Assembly (NCBI GenBank): GCA_911728435.2
Contig: OU452200.1
Coordinates: 25,869,715 to 25,933,714, forward strand
Direction: 5' to 3'
DNA length: 64,000 bases
Source of the DNA: Apoderus coryli
Lineage: Eukaryota; Arthropoda; Insecta; Coleoptera; Attelabidae
Notes under the pieces: model-generated
The model's input: the letters and a program-made list of their open reading frames with translations, nothing else
The model's database searches: none
Told to the model about the DNA's origin: nothing
Program-made: the position numbers and the translations under genes
Shown here: positions 46,438 to 58,333 of the stretch, piece after piece
Layout: each line of letters begins with the position of its first letter
Numbering within the stretch: the first letter of the stretch is position 1

Positions 46438-46720
46438 GACACTGCTGATATTCGACTATTCTCTAAGAACATAATCATCTAACTAACTGATCACTCTACT
46501 TTTGGCATCTACATTGAAACTTGTACATGCAGGCTTTTTTAAAATCTCATTCGTTGACATGTTTACAGAGTGTTAACATAAACAAAAACTACAGAAAGTG
46601 CCGTGCCCTCTCTGTTTAGGAATCTTGTGTCATATGATATAATGATTGAAATATAAGTAACAACTCATTAACGGTGTTCGAATAGTACACTGCCCTTTCT
46701 ACACGAAATATAATAATGCC
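46438..46720 (-). repeat. Dispersed repeat D, second copy
   Basis: Reverse complement of 21776-22095 with about 75-80% identity by eye. On the minus strand a short ATG frame reads MSTNEILKKPACTSFNVDAK; the other copy in the same place reads NVNDILKNAECPSFNLDAER. This hints at conserved coding at the element end. Confidence 0.5.
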
Positions 46721-46859
46721 ATTCTCGTCTCGAGTCTCGCGGCAGGTACACTAGGGGAAAGCAAGTGGGGACAGCAATTTGAGAATTAATGAATTTAAAG
46801 ATACAAATTTGATGATTCAGTATTCTCCTGACTTCAAGAAATTCAAATTAAATCTCTTA

Positions 46860-47660
46860 AGAAAACTTTCTTGAATAACTCAACCCGGAAAGTGGCCATC
46901 AACTCCGAAACAAAGGAACTTTATGTTGAATGCCCTCAAGCCTCGTAATGTGTGTCTTGTAAATAGGGAGACCAAGTAACCGAAGAATACTGCAGCCTGT
47001 GAGGTCAATCTCAAAATCCAAGCTACGAAGAGCAGCCTGTGTTATATCGAAAATGTTGATTGAATGAAAGTTTTGAAAAATGTCACACATTTAAATTTTT
47101 TTGTGCGGTAAATTATTATCACACCATTTCGCGATCAGATTTGGATCAATTTGGACAGTGCCAAGGTCACCTATGTCTCGAAACAGCGTTAAGTAATGTG
47201 CAAAAAGAAGACAGCGACTTGAGATGCCCGGAATAATGATCATTTACAAAAATGAATAAAATTATAATAATGGATTGCTTACGTCTAGAGCTCCGCTTGT
47301 TACGAGTACAATAAATTCAGGAGGCATAACGCCATTATACCCCACAAATTCCCTTCTATAGACGAGATGTGAGGCAAATAAATTGATTAGACTATCATTA
47401 AGTCCGATCTTACACCTCTTACCTTGAATTATTTGGTGGTCAATCCTATCAAAAGCCTGCGAAAAATCTGTGTGGATCAACTTGTTTTGCAGAAACGATT
47501 GTATTTCTTGTGTTTTGTAAAAGTTCCACTATATTTAAAATAGTTGAGCGTCTGTCAAAAAAGCTATGTTGATGTAAAATTAATCGATTTTTTATTTGGT
47601 CAATATATTTTTCGTGAAGTATCTTTACGAAAACCTTTATGAAGTTGGATAAAATTGATA
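46860..47660 (-). pseudogene. LINE reverse-transcriptase remnant, minus strand
   Basis: From right to left: KILHEKYIDQIKNRLILHQH and SFFDRRSTILNIVELLQN (the QHGF-GRST box, about 47640-47520), MIHTDFSQAFDRIDHQIIQG (47480, AFD box), VYRREFVGYNGVMPPEFI, TSGA (truncated GVPQG box), then a deletion past the YADD box and C-terminal SSVTWSPYLQDTHYEA (about 46990). Multiple frames. Confidence 0.7.
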
Positions 47661-48120
47661 TTGTTCTTCAATTAGTTATTCTAATAATTAATAAATTTAT
47701 TAAACACTTAAATGATTAAAACATTTTTAAATTATTTGACATTATAAACAAATTTAGGATTTGAAACTAAACTTTAACGTTTATAAGAAGAATCTAGTAC
47801 AACGTTGTTGGATTTCTATCGAGAATCTGGTGGGAATGTCACCATTTATACTCCAATTTCTCGAGACATATTTATACGATGCCTACCGAAATATGTCTTT
47901 CATGATTGTCATTGAAAATGATGTATTTTCGCGAGAACATTCCAATGAGATACAATGATTTACGTCTTTTATAAACAGGTGAAATGTCAGGGTTTTCATA
48001 CTCCAGAAACGAGCAATTAGGTGTATTTTCAAAATAACCTAAAGAGCCACCTGCAGAGATGTTTTCTGTTTTCCTGAACAAGTTAACGTCCTATATTTTT
48101 AAAAATAAAAATAATACAAC
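47661..48120. other. No gene seen
   Basis: AT-rich; frames of 65-69 codons on both strands have no recognisable domain. Confidence 0.4.
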
Positions 48121-48870
48121 CATGATTACTTTACTAGAGGAAGGGACCGATTGCATTTGCCTCGTCCGGGGCATCAATTTCTCAAGAAATCACCAACATA
48201 TGCTGGTTGCTATTATTATAATCTTCTCCCCGTAGACATAAAGAGCTGTCAATCTGAGACTACATTTAAAAAAAAGTTAAAATTCTTCTTGACGAACAAC
48301 GCATTCTATAATTTGCTGCTGTGGTTCAATAATTTTTCTGTCTTGTGGTTTCCTTTGTGTGATGTTAGCTGTTTTATTTGTGCTACTTGGTATCTAGAAT
48401 TTTTATATATATTTTATATTATAGATTATTTATTTTTATTCTATAATTAACAACATATCTGCTAGCTGTGATATTTTCATCTGTTCTCTGGAAGAGCTTG
48501 ATCGGTGTATTTGGTGAATTTATAATTTATAGTTTAATCCTCTCATTTGTGTGCCGCTTGTTATTGTTGTTGTATATGATGAACTGCATAATATTATGTT
48601 TATGATATTTTTTTTTATTATTTTGTTATTTTTGATTTTTATGTTTCTAACCTATATTCAAGATTGATATTGTTAATATCTACTTAAATCAAAATGTTGT
48701 TGTATTTCTTTTTTATGCTAATATGCTAATTTTTTTTTGTTGGTAAATACGTAATTTTTTAATTTTTATTCTTAATTTTTTTATATCAAGGTAATTTGTC
48801 CTGTAATTGGTTTTTTGCTGTTGGACAATAAATGCTATTATTATTATTATTATTATTATTATTTATGTAC
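48121..48870 (+). pseudogene. LINE ORF2 C-terminus and 3' UTR
   Basis: The frame RDRLHLPRPGHQFLKKSPTY, then AGCYYYNLLPVDIKSCQSET and FKKKLKFFLTNNAFYNLL, is the extreme C-terminus of a LINE ORF2 (the 'R.. F.. SP.Y.G...YN.LP..I' block). The 3' UTR follows and ends GGACAATAAATGC(TATTATT)n at about 48822-48861. Confidence 0.65.
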
Positions 48871-51169
48871 AAAAGAATGTGAAAGTATTGTTGTTGTTCT
48901 AATTTTAATTCAGTTTTTGTATATATCTCTCTTTGTTGTGTTTTTTAGTTTTACTTGACGTGCCAATGTACTTGTTATGGCTAATAAAGATATTATTATT
49001 ATTATCAAATCGCTCGAATTTGTCGTAACTTGAGCATCTCATTTACTGCTGTGTAATAGTTAATTTGTTTCGTCTCTTAGCATCGATTGCTTTAGGTTTG
49101 TGCATCGTTGTGGGGTATACTGTTTCGTCCATGTTGGAAATCATTTTTCAATGTTTTTTATTCCTATAGTCGAATTTGATTCCTGTTTTAATAATTATTA
49201 AGTATGTTTAGTTAATTATTAAATAAGTATCTTTATTTATTAAGATGTTCATGTATGTAATAGATGGTTAAGTGAGGAAGCTGTGCTTGAACTTCGCCGT
49301 TTGCTTTTGCAATAAAGTCTTTTATTATTATCCCTGGTGGTTTAGTTAGTTTAGCTTCTTCTTGTAAATAATTTAACTGTGCGTAATAAAGGAACATCTA
49401 ACTATGATTTTGACGAAATTTGCACTTCCGATAGGTATATGAAGTCACATAGTGTAACCATTTTGAAATTAGCGGGTATTAGGTATGTACATTCGGAAAT
49501 TTTATAGCTCAGTCCAGAATGAATCCCAATATGCTATTCAAATTGTCACGGGTTCGAATCAAGCTTTACGAGCGGTTTCAAATATAGAAGAACAACCAAA
49601 GAATATAAACTTTATTAATCTGTATTAAAGTAATGTAAAATTACTCACCTTTTATAATTCTGGATCACTTTCGGTCATCCACTTTGTATTTAAAAGAAAA
49701 ACAAAAATTGAATGACCCTTTTGTCAATAATTTAACTAATCTTTATTAGAAATAAAACACAAAAGTTTGGGCTAAAAACATCTAATTTAATAATTAAAAC
49801 TAATAAAGAAAATTAATATCAACAAAGAAATAAATATGTATAAATTAAAAAAAATTATAAAACAATTAAGCGAGAATGAAAATTTAGAGGAAGATCTTAG
49901 TTATTACTTGTACAACTTAAAAATAGGAAAATTAATATAATTACGAATAATTATATTAATTCCTATACGACACTTTAATCACAATTGAAAACTGAATTTA
50001 TTTCAATTACTAAAAGAACTAACTTTAAACTTTATAAAAAACTGATTAAAACAAAAAGGCCTTCAATTAAAAGAATAACAAAACTTACGGAAACATTAAC
50101 TTTAGAAAAATTCACTATTTCAGAATGAGAAAGAAATGGACTCAGTCTTTATACAGGTATACTTTAAAACATAAAAAAAACTAGAAAATAATTCTTAACT
50201 GAAAAAAATCTACCAAGTCCAAAAACAAATTAAAATATTTAATTTATCATTATACAATTAGAAATTACATCTACTCTCAACCAAGGCTAGCACGAATCTC
50301 CCTTGAAAGACCGATTGTCTTTCCTAAAATTGCCTCATAAAAATGACAAGTAGGTACTACAGAATGAAAATAGCCAATCAGAAAAAAGGACATTTTTACA
50401 ATATACCCCAATAAAGATACATCTACAGGGTGAGAAGATTCAGAAAATAAGATACATTTTTTTATGTCGACTTTAATAACGGTTGTTGATACTTAGGTAT
50501 CTTATGTTGGAGTTCCTTCAAAAGATTAACCAGTCACTACTATTTGTAAAGCAAGAAACAATACGATTTTATAATGACTTCTCAATCTCCCGAATCAGCG
50601 ACTGTACAAAAACCCATTGTTTTTTTATGCGCCCTTTATATATATTATTTGATATGGGGAAACCGTGACACCCTCCAACTCCTAGCTGTATATAATAATA
50701 AAAGTTCGACATTTAATTTACATGAAGGTGTTTTGATGGATCAAAAGTGAGACCACTCTATAATTGAAACATGTCATTCTTCGAACAAGAAAACATAGCG
50801 ATCAGTTTCTAGTCCTCTTTATCTTTACAGAGTGTTTATTCCTTTGCGACTTGAAAAAAAAGGTCTTTTGCTAGGTACAATTTTTTATCACAGGCACCCA
50901 AGATAATATTTTTATTACTTGCAGATGTTGTAAAATATTGACGAAAGATTATACTTGTAGACATATTAGGTAGAAAACTATAAAACTATGGGACATATCT
51001 ATAAAACCCAAATATATATACAGATAGGACAAAAGTAAATTATATTGCCCGTGTGTCAATAGATTTCGAAATAAGAATTTGATAGGCTGTCCGATACATG
51101 CAAGACTGATGTGATAATAGTTCAGTTTGTAAATTAGCAAATAATTCATTATTTCTTTTTTGTTTTTAG
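48871..51169. other. LINE tails, then probable intron or upstream DNA of the host gene
   Basis: Two more LINE-like 3' ends lie at about 48955-49004 (GGCTAATAAAGATATTATTA) and about 49311-49330 (GCAATAAAGTCTTTTATTAT). The rest is AT-rich and lacks a supportable gene. A pyrimidine tract and TTTTTAG at 51158-51169 precede the first exon. Confidence 0.45.
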
Positions 51170-51420
51170 GATCAACTTTGTGCAGGTGTAGTCCTGCAGA
51201 GCATGGATGTTACGTTTACAAACGTATTGGAGGGGGCAAGACAGTATTTCCAGGGGCTACCTGCAGCAAGCGCTTCAAATAACTCAGCAGCAGGGAGCCC
51301 TTATTACTCAACACAAGATTCAAACATTAATGTGGATCATCAACATGAATCTATGCAACATGCAAACCAAACTAATTCCAATATCACTTATTGGACAAAT
51401 CAACCAACTGAAGCCAGCAG
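51170..51420 (+). CDS. First visible coding exon of a large low-complexity nuclear-type protein
   Basis: Acceptor TTTTTAG at 51163-51169 and donor GTAATA from 51421. The frame is open across the exon, and the likely initiator ATG is at 51203: MDVTFTNVLEGARQYFQGLP, then an Ala/Ser/Asn-rich stretch and an Asn/Gln/His-rich end (SMQHANQTNSNITYWTNQ). Eleven upstream in-frame codons (DQLCAGVVLQS) are also open, so the start could lie in an earlier exon; I prefer the Met because no upstream coding exon was found. The exon ends in phase 2 (…SAG), and joining to 55419 restores AGT and keeps the frame. No known domain. Function unknown; see the third exon. Confidence 0.72.
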
Positions 51421-51585
51421 GTAATACATTTGTTTGTTTTATAGAAATAATAATAGACTTTAATGAGATTATATACGAAAATACAATCTCAAAAGGCGAA
51501 GTCTGGCTGGCTTTCCCGTACCTAAATAAAAAAGCAAAGAAAACCGCTACTCAACATTAACCCTTTTACCAAGTTTAAAAAAATT

Positions 51586-52135
51586 ATATAATATAATAAT
51601 AATAAGCATTTATTCCCAACAGGTTAAACCCACTTACAGGAAAATCAATAAATAGATTCTCGAATTAATTGAAATGAGATACATATCAAATCAAGAGGAA
51701 AAAACAAAAAAAAAACAACCAAATAAATACGTTACAAAACAAAACAATAAAAAAAAACCAAGTATACTTTCAATTCTTAAAATAAATAAACACGACAGTC
51801 TAACTATTGACATTAAATACTACAAAAATAAATACAATCAGTTCAATATTAAATAATAATCACTATCCATTAAATAAACTATAAGTAATAGCTGACAAAG
51901 TTGAGCCATGAATATCAAAATCACGACAACACCGATTGAAAATGTCACTCATAAAGTAAACAGGACTTTGTAACAAAATATTAGTCCTGGCTGGGCCCAC
52001 AGTGAACGGCACGAGATGTCGAGCACCCAATCGCGGGACGTGGAATCTAATACATCCCAATAGATATGGGCAATCAACGGCGCAGTGCAATAATTTGTAT
52101 AAAAACTTCACTGCGTATAATGTAAACAAAATATT
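51586..52135 (-). pseudogene. LINE ORF2 C-terminus with 3' tail, in intron 1
   Basis: Minus strand from 52129: VKFLYKLLHCAVDCPYLLGC, IRFHVPRLGAR, PARTNILLQSPVYFMSDIF, CCRDFDIHGSTL. This is the same C-terminal layout as the 26.5-kb LINE (RLDCSELL…FHVP…ARTNVLLNSP). The 3' end is AATAAATGC then TTATTATTATTATA at about 51586-51612 on plus. 5' truncated; a retrotransposition scar. Confidence 0.75.
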
Positions 52136-53491
52136 ATTATACTCATAAAATAATCTAATGCATTATCCTTGAGTAGAACTCTATAAGGATAATGGGTTCG
52201 AAATAATTTACCCTTGTTTTATTAAAAAAAACAAGAGGTCAATAGACTGAGTTGCAGTCCTCGAGGCAATAGTTCAACCTTAAAAAGAATAATTAAGATC
52301 GAATCAAATATATCGATACATTTCTTGTATGAATTATTGTATTGTATTAATGAAAGAAAGTCGACATTTTGAACATCCGCGTCAAATTAAATGTATCCGT
52401 TTTGGTGTGCAGTTTTGTTTACAATAACATTCGTCACGTCAAATACTAATATTTTATTATTTTTTATACAATAATTATTTGGCTACTTGGCATATATCAA
52501 AATCTCTCAAATTTTCCACGCTATAAGATAACCGTAAATGCATATCATGACAGAGTAATTAATGAAATATCTGGTAAAAAGAATTTAATAAACATGTCAG
52601 CAATAAGTGCAGTCCGGCTACAATTTGATTTAAAGAAATATTTACGTCACTTTGCAAGCGGTGGTTGGTCGCAGTGCGTTATTTTCTTAGATAATATCCA
52701 TTGTTGTTTAGTTTAGCCGGTCGCTCAATGTAGGCAATTTAAAATAAATCGTCCTAACTTTTCTATTACGGTAATAATATTTACAGAATTGCTAATACAA
52801 CAATATACATAAGTCTGTGGTAATAAATAAAATGTGAGGTTGGTTGTTCGTGACATTAGGAACACTCAGGTTTTCGCAAATTTAGTCACACATAAAATAC
52901 AGGCACAGCCAAATTTTCCAATACCAACAACATAGATAAACAAACATAGATGCGCAAAGCCTGTCTATAAAAAATTAAAACACTATAATGTACTCGATAG
53001 CTGCTGTACTCGATAGGGCAAGACAGAGAGAGAATGTACACGGCAGGGATAAAATTTGTACGCGGTAATAGGTAGTGAGAGGTTTTTTTTTTATCTATGA
53101 GGATAGTTTCTGTTCCCTGTCAAGGTTAGGAATATTAATTTATTTCGTTCATCTATGGTTGGAAGAAGTGAGAATATAGTTTTTGCACCTGTTACGACAA
53201 TAAAGTTATTTATTTATTTATGTTGTTTTTCAAGTTAGTTTTGATACGAGAGTATACGAGGTGTTGTCAACTTATATTGCGTGTTTCTAAATATCCATTT
53301 TAATTGATTTTAAAAATATTGAGTTTTTTGCATTTCGTGAAAAAAAAATTAAGTGCTTGGGGTGACGAGTAAAAAATTGACTAGGTACATATTAACAAAT
53401 AACTTTTTTGTACGATCGACCTTTTTTGATTGTTTACCGTGTCTGTCTTTATGACAGTAAGTGACATTTACTGGCTGACAACCCAAACACG
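52136..53491. other. Intron 1 sequence, no gene
   Basis: AT-rich. A plus-strand LINE-like tail (ACAATAAAG then TTATTTATTTATTTA) ends at about 53221. Nothing else supportable. Confidence 0.4.
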
Positions 53492-54060
53492 ACGGTAAGT
53501 AATTCACTTACCGTTCAGAGAACGGTAAGTAAATTCACGACGGTATATCATTGCGCATTTATGCTGACGTCATTATTTTGATTTTTAAATTGTATATTAA
53601 ACGGCATGAGGTATGAACTTTTATAAGCATTTTCATACCGTTCTCTGGAATTATAGCGGCTATTCCAACATTCCATGCTTCATCAAGAGATTCACATTCA
53701 AAGTCACTCATTTTCAATAATAATACTTATTTAAATAAGTTTTGACAAATACATGACATAAAAAATACGATAACAATCATAACAATAACAATTAGTTCCA
53801 TGACAACGTTCAACTGCAACTTTGTAGAGGGTATTCAGCTAACCTGAATTTGTATTTAATTGAAAATATTAATTATTAAAAATAATAAAATTGCAATTTC
53901 AGCTATTTCGATCGTACAAAAAATAGTATAAGCATCTCAAACAGTAAGTAGTTTACCGATCTCCTCCAATTTTGGCGACTTCGCTTCGCTCAGTCGCCAA
54001 ACATTGTCGTCGATCGGTAAACTATACTTACTGTTCTCAATACTTAATATACTATAATTA
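53492..54060. mobile_element. Paired-palindrome element, locus B, in intron 1
   Basis: Left palindrome ACGGTAAGT…ACTTACCGT (53492-53514), with a further ACGGTAAGT copy beside it (53522-53530). Right hairpin 53941-54034: outer stem ACAGTAAGTA…TTTACCGAT pairs with ATCGGTAAAC…TACTTACTGT (two unpaired bases), and inner stem TTTGGCGACT/AGTCGCCAAA (10 bp, perfect) closes a TCGCTTCGCTC loop. TACTTAATATACTA follows, as at locus A, and the loop shares CGCTTCGCTCA with locus A. Confidence 0.5.
53560..53711 (-). pseudogene. Short N-terminal coding remnant within locus B
   Basis: Minus-strand ATG at 53711 reads MSDFECESLDEAWNVGIAAI and IPEN; after one frame change, RYENAYKSSYLMPF. The layout '(P)ES(V/L)…AxxxxxxIIPEx…RYExAYKxF' resembles the N-terminal region of Crypton-type tyrosine recombinases. 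Locus C has PPESVEAAKVASQIIATF in the equivalent position. The catalytic domain is absent. Low-confidence family assignment. Confidence 0.3.
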
Positions 54061-54238
54061 TAGCCGATGTTTTGTAATGTTATTTTTCATTAAATCAACA
54101 CCAAACAATTCGATTTTAGAAGTTTTATTAGACATGTTCACTCACCTCACTAAATGACAAAATTAGGTGAAGATAGTAACCAGAAAATTTTCTACAACAA
54201 AAATGTAAGTACGGTGAGTGACAGGTGACTATGTAATT

Positions 54239-55341
54239 TGTGGTGGCCCATTAGTGTGTGGGCGGCAGATATTTCAAGATCTATAAGCGATAGACAAAAA
54301 AGTCCTTTTAGGCACTGAAGAGATGTACTACAACCCAAAAATGTTTTCAATTATACATGGTAGTTCACAAACGCGCAGCAGACCAAACTTGTTGAAATAC
54401 CGATTATACTATAATACATACGTAAAAATAATTACAGGTGTAGCGGGTGATGAATTTTTTTTATTTTTTGTTACTTTATATTGACTTACATTTACATAAA
54501 TATGCCAGCGATGAAAAAACTCTCCAAATAAACATTGTAGAGATTTAAGTGCTCTATAATTTGATATGTAACATCGGTATTTTCTATTAACAATGAAAAA
54601 AATATGATTTTTTTTTTGTTAAGTCGCCATTTTAAAATTAGCTCTCTGATTTCAATCGCCAACGAACTCACGCGATTCCATGACCTAGCCGATTTGTTAA
54701 CCAAATTTTGTTTCGATTGGTCAAAGAATGTGGCCTAGAACGTACCGCAAAATTTTCTATATCCCATATGATATATATATATAAACTTTTGAACTGAGGT
54801 CATTTTTAGGATCCAGGAGGTGGTCGACTTTTAAGAACGTCTATTTGTAAATTATTAAAATAAAGCTGTAATTTAACTTTTTTTGTTTTTAAATTAAAAA
54901 AAAATTACAAAAAATTGGATTTTTGTTGACAATTTTTTCTTTTCAAATATTTTTTTATGAAAAAAGGGTTAGCCTTAACCTCATGAATTATGATATCAAT
55001 AAAAAGTATAGGAAAGGAACTTCTCAAATTTAAGCAGATTTAAAAATACAATTTAGAAAATGTGATCACCCTGAAAAATTACAAATCAGATGTATTTACA
55101 AATATTTAAAAAACTACTAAACGTAGGCATATCAACCCTTATGTCATTTGGCTTGTCTTTTAGAGCGTCATTTATTTATGTGAAAATATACAGGGTGTCG
55201 CATTAAGAAAAAGCAAGTTTGGTCTGCTGTGCGTTTGTGAACAACCCTTCAGTGTTTAGTTTTATAAAGGATTTTTTTGTCTATGGCTTATAGATCTTGA
55301 GATATCTTCCGCCCACACACTAATGGGACAGCCTGTATTAT
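54239..55341. mobile_element. 1.1-kb foldback element in intron 1
   Basis: Left arm 54239-54396 and right arm 55205-55341 are inverted. Both carry CCCATTAGTGTGTGGGCGG, TCAAGATCTATAAGC, ATAGACAAAAAA, GTTCACAAACGC and AGCAGACCAAACTTG. Outer ends read about ACAGGSTG. The interior is AT-rich and non-coding. Confidence 0.6.
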
Positions 55342-55418
55342 GAAACTATTTTGTATTTTTATATTGTCTAGTTTTATCCTTTTTAAAGTAATTATTTTGA
55401 ATTGAAAATTATTTCTAG

Positions 55419-55601
55419 TGCTAACAGAAGAGATATTACGAGTATGCAAAGACCAACATCCCACGATATTACTGAAAATACTCGACCGCAAAACCATCCT
55501 CAATATTCGTACGACTCAAGGAGGCAGTACTGTGGATCTACGCAGGAACAAAATGAGCAACCGTTACAAACAAATTTTAAATTTTCGCGGCCACATTCCA
55601 G
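55419..55601 (+). CDS. Second visible coding exon of the large low-complexity protein
   Basis: Acceptor ATTTCTAG at 55411-55418, donor GTAATG from 55602; 183 nt, phase 2 to phase 2, so it can be skipped without shifting the frame. It encodes SANRRDITSMQRPTSHDITE, then a polar Gln/Asn/Arg-rich run ending …NFKFSRPHSR. The frame is open only in the phase given by the preceding exon, and the final AG joins A at 61142 to give Arg. No domain recognised. An intron of 3,998 bp precedes it and 5,540 bp follows. Confidence 0.75.
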
Positions 55602-56659
55602 GTAATGCTTTATATTTAAAAATAATCTCTCACAGGATTTTAGTGTAGGAATGTGTGTAATTTGGTTTGTCGCTCTATAATAATATTCGCCCTCTTTTAT
55701 TATCCCATATAACCCTAATATTTAATAAGATTCGGAACGCTGGTATCATTTTCGTGCTTTGCTGAACTGCACTAGCGCATCTGTGAACGGGCAAACTAAG
55801 TTCTTATTCAAGACACAACTGTATCGATCGATCTACGACACTGAAAGTTGGATATTGCGGTACAATAGCAACAGATGGCATAGCGGCGTTCTGCCCCATT
55901 CGTTCATTTCGTTAATGAGACGTTGCCGTGAGTAGATTTTTTTCTTTTATTCTCTAAAGATTCTCTATATTCCTTGACTACTTTTATTAAAAATATCGTT
56001 GACTGAAATATTTTCCTTTAAGAAATGAGATAATATAACATGTAAGACCCCTAATATATTTAATATACAATTTCATGCTGAATTTATAAACGATTAAATA
56101 ATATACAAGGGTTTTAAAAGAAATAAATGACTAGGGAAGTAGGGTTCAAGTCATTCTAGACGAGGAAGTAGTCGTGCGGCCCAACGAATCCTTATTTGAC
56201 ACATATAAATTAAAAAATGGGTTGGTAGAAAATATAAAACATGACTTAATTTTAGTTATACGGGAACATGACCAGATTTGGTTTGATCAGTGTGGTGACC
56301 ATCGCAATATTATTATTAAACAATTAATAAAAATAAAATTATTTAGGGCTGTTAAGTGGGTTAGTTCTAGTAATAATAAAATTAAAGATAACGAATCAGG
56401 TAAACCACATAGGAAAATAAGAATATTACATTAGAGTTTGGACTTATAGGTATATTAGTCATCGGCCAACCTGTTTCTTATATTATGTTATGCAAATATA
56501 GTTGTATTCACGGTTAGATGGAATGTGTTTATTTTTTATTTATTTTCTCAAGTTGCTGTTAAATTTTGGTGTATTGTTTAATTATTAATAAAAACATACT
56601 GAGACTAACGAATAAAAATATATAAAAAAAACTTTCTAAATTACGAGTTTCATTTTTTT
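55602..56659. other. Intron 2, first part, no gene
   Basis: A moderately GC-richer segment (55730-55930) and an 86-codon frame (56174-56434, MRPNESLFDTYKLKNGLVEN…) have no recognisable domain. I see no splice logic for them. Confidence 0.4.
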
Positions 56660-56933
56660 TTGTCGGACACTGGAGTCCACAGGGGTTTACCAACTCAAGT
56701 GTAAAGATTGTCCAAAAGTTTATATTGGTCAAACTGGACGCAATTTCAAAACGCGTTTGAAATAACATAAAAATTCATATATCACTAATAATACAAATTC
56801 TACTTATTCCAATCATTTCATAGCAGATAACCATAGTTTTAATAGCAAAAAATTGACTTTACTAGAAGCACTAGAAATTAACAAATTAAGAAATACAGAA
56901 AATCTTCTAAACGACAAAACCAATATAAATAAA
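56660..56933 (+). pseudogene. Penelope-like GIY-YIG endonuclease fragment
   Basis: The plus strand reads GVYQLKCKDCPKVYIGQTGR then NFKTRLK, a stop, HKNSYITNNTNSTYSNHFIA and LLEALEINKLRNTENLLNDK. GVY and YIGQTGR are the GIY and YIG boxes, and KDC matches the CxxC preceding YIG in the copy at 36.5 kb. The RT part is missing. The fragment ends where the Helentron begins (56934). Confidence 0.75.
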
Positions 56934-58333
56934 CTGTTGCCCTCGAGGCACGAATAGCTCTCCATATTTAAATGTAAAACTAATAATTTTATGACCTTTT
57001 TGTCATTTATCTAAAATTTATATATTTTTTTTTTGTTTTAGACATCAGCTATTTTTGTTAAGTATCGGGTTTTGTTCCTTTTTCTTCTCTTTGGAGGCAC
57101 TATTTATACGTACCTATTTTATATTTCAGATCTTCTACGCCAAGTTGAAAATAGTTGATTTTTTTTATAATAAAATTTATTTTGCCTCCTTTTTTACTAT
57201 TTACGAAGGCCTATGTAAACAAAATTGTTATGCTGCATGTTGTAGGTTATCTTATATCAAAGCCATATATAATTAGCCAATTTTTCTGGTATATATGGGA
57301 AACGTTTTTTTTTCGTTTTTGACCCTTTTTTTAAACCATTTTTGAACGCCTTTGTGAACCAATTCTTTTATGGAATATTTTTTAGCTTATATTGTATCAC
57401 AACTATGAAAAATTATTCCATATTTCGAATAAGTTTAGGAAATATATTTTTTTTTATGTTTTGACCCCTTTTACAATATTTACGAACGCCTATGAAAATA
57501 AGTTATTTATGACACATTTTATAGGTTATATTCTATCAAAACTATAAATAACTAGTTAATATTTCTGCTATGTTTAAGAAATACGTTTTTTTTCAAATCT
57601 TTTTTACCCCATTTTACACCATTTTCGAACGCCAATGTGGTCTAATATTTTATGTTCAATATTTTAGGTTATGTTCAATTAAATGCGTAAAAAATTATGC
57701 AGTATTTCGGATTTTTATTTACATAGGCGTTCGTAAATAGCAGAAAAAGGGGTAAAATAAAAAAAAATTAAAATGTAAAAATTTTTATATTTAACTAGAT
57801 GAATTGGTGTTAAAAATACCCGACAAAAATTAATGTACCATAGGCGTCCGTGAAAATTCTATAAAAGGGTCAGAAAAAATTTGTATCCGTGATAACTCAA
57901 AAACCACTTAACGGATAACCTACAACATGCAGCATAACAATTTTGTTTACATATGTGTTCGTAAATAGTAGAAAAGGGGGCAAAATAAATTTTATAATAA
58001 AACTAAAAAAAATCAATTAATTTGCGTTCAAGAACTTGGCCTAGATCTGAAATATAAAATATCTGCGTATAAATAGTGCCTCCAAAGAGAAGAAAAAGGC
58101 ACAAAACCCGATACTTAAAAAAAATAGCTGATGTCTAAAACAAAACAAAAATTTATTAAATTTAGATAAATGACAAAAAGGTCATAAAATTATTACTTTT
58201 ACATTTAAATATGGAGAGCTATTCGTGCCTCGAGGGCAACAGTTTATTTCCGGTGAAATTAAAAAAAAAAATTTTTCATGAAACTAATAGTCTCCATATA
58301 TACATATATTACATATATGATATGGAGAGCTAA
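56934..58333. mobile_element. Rearranged Helentron-like element, head-to-head 5' ends
   Basis: 56934-57710 follows copies 1 and 2 from the 5' end in plus orientation, with internal deletions. At about 57710/57711 the sequence switches to the reverse complement and runs back out to a second 5' end (…CTCGAGGGCAACAG at 58242). It then continues 58243-58333 with the normal plus-strand 3' end (TTTCCGGTGAAATT… GATATGGAGAGCTAA). It therefore has two 5' ends and one 3' end. Confidence 0.65.

Noticed and set aside
48830..48870. TATTATT array as a regulatory or CRISPR-like repeat
   Set aside because: Simple trinucleotide tail at a LINE 3' end; no spacers.
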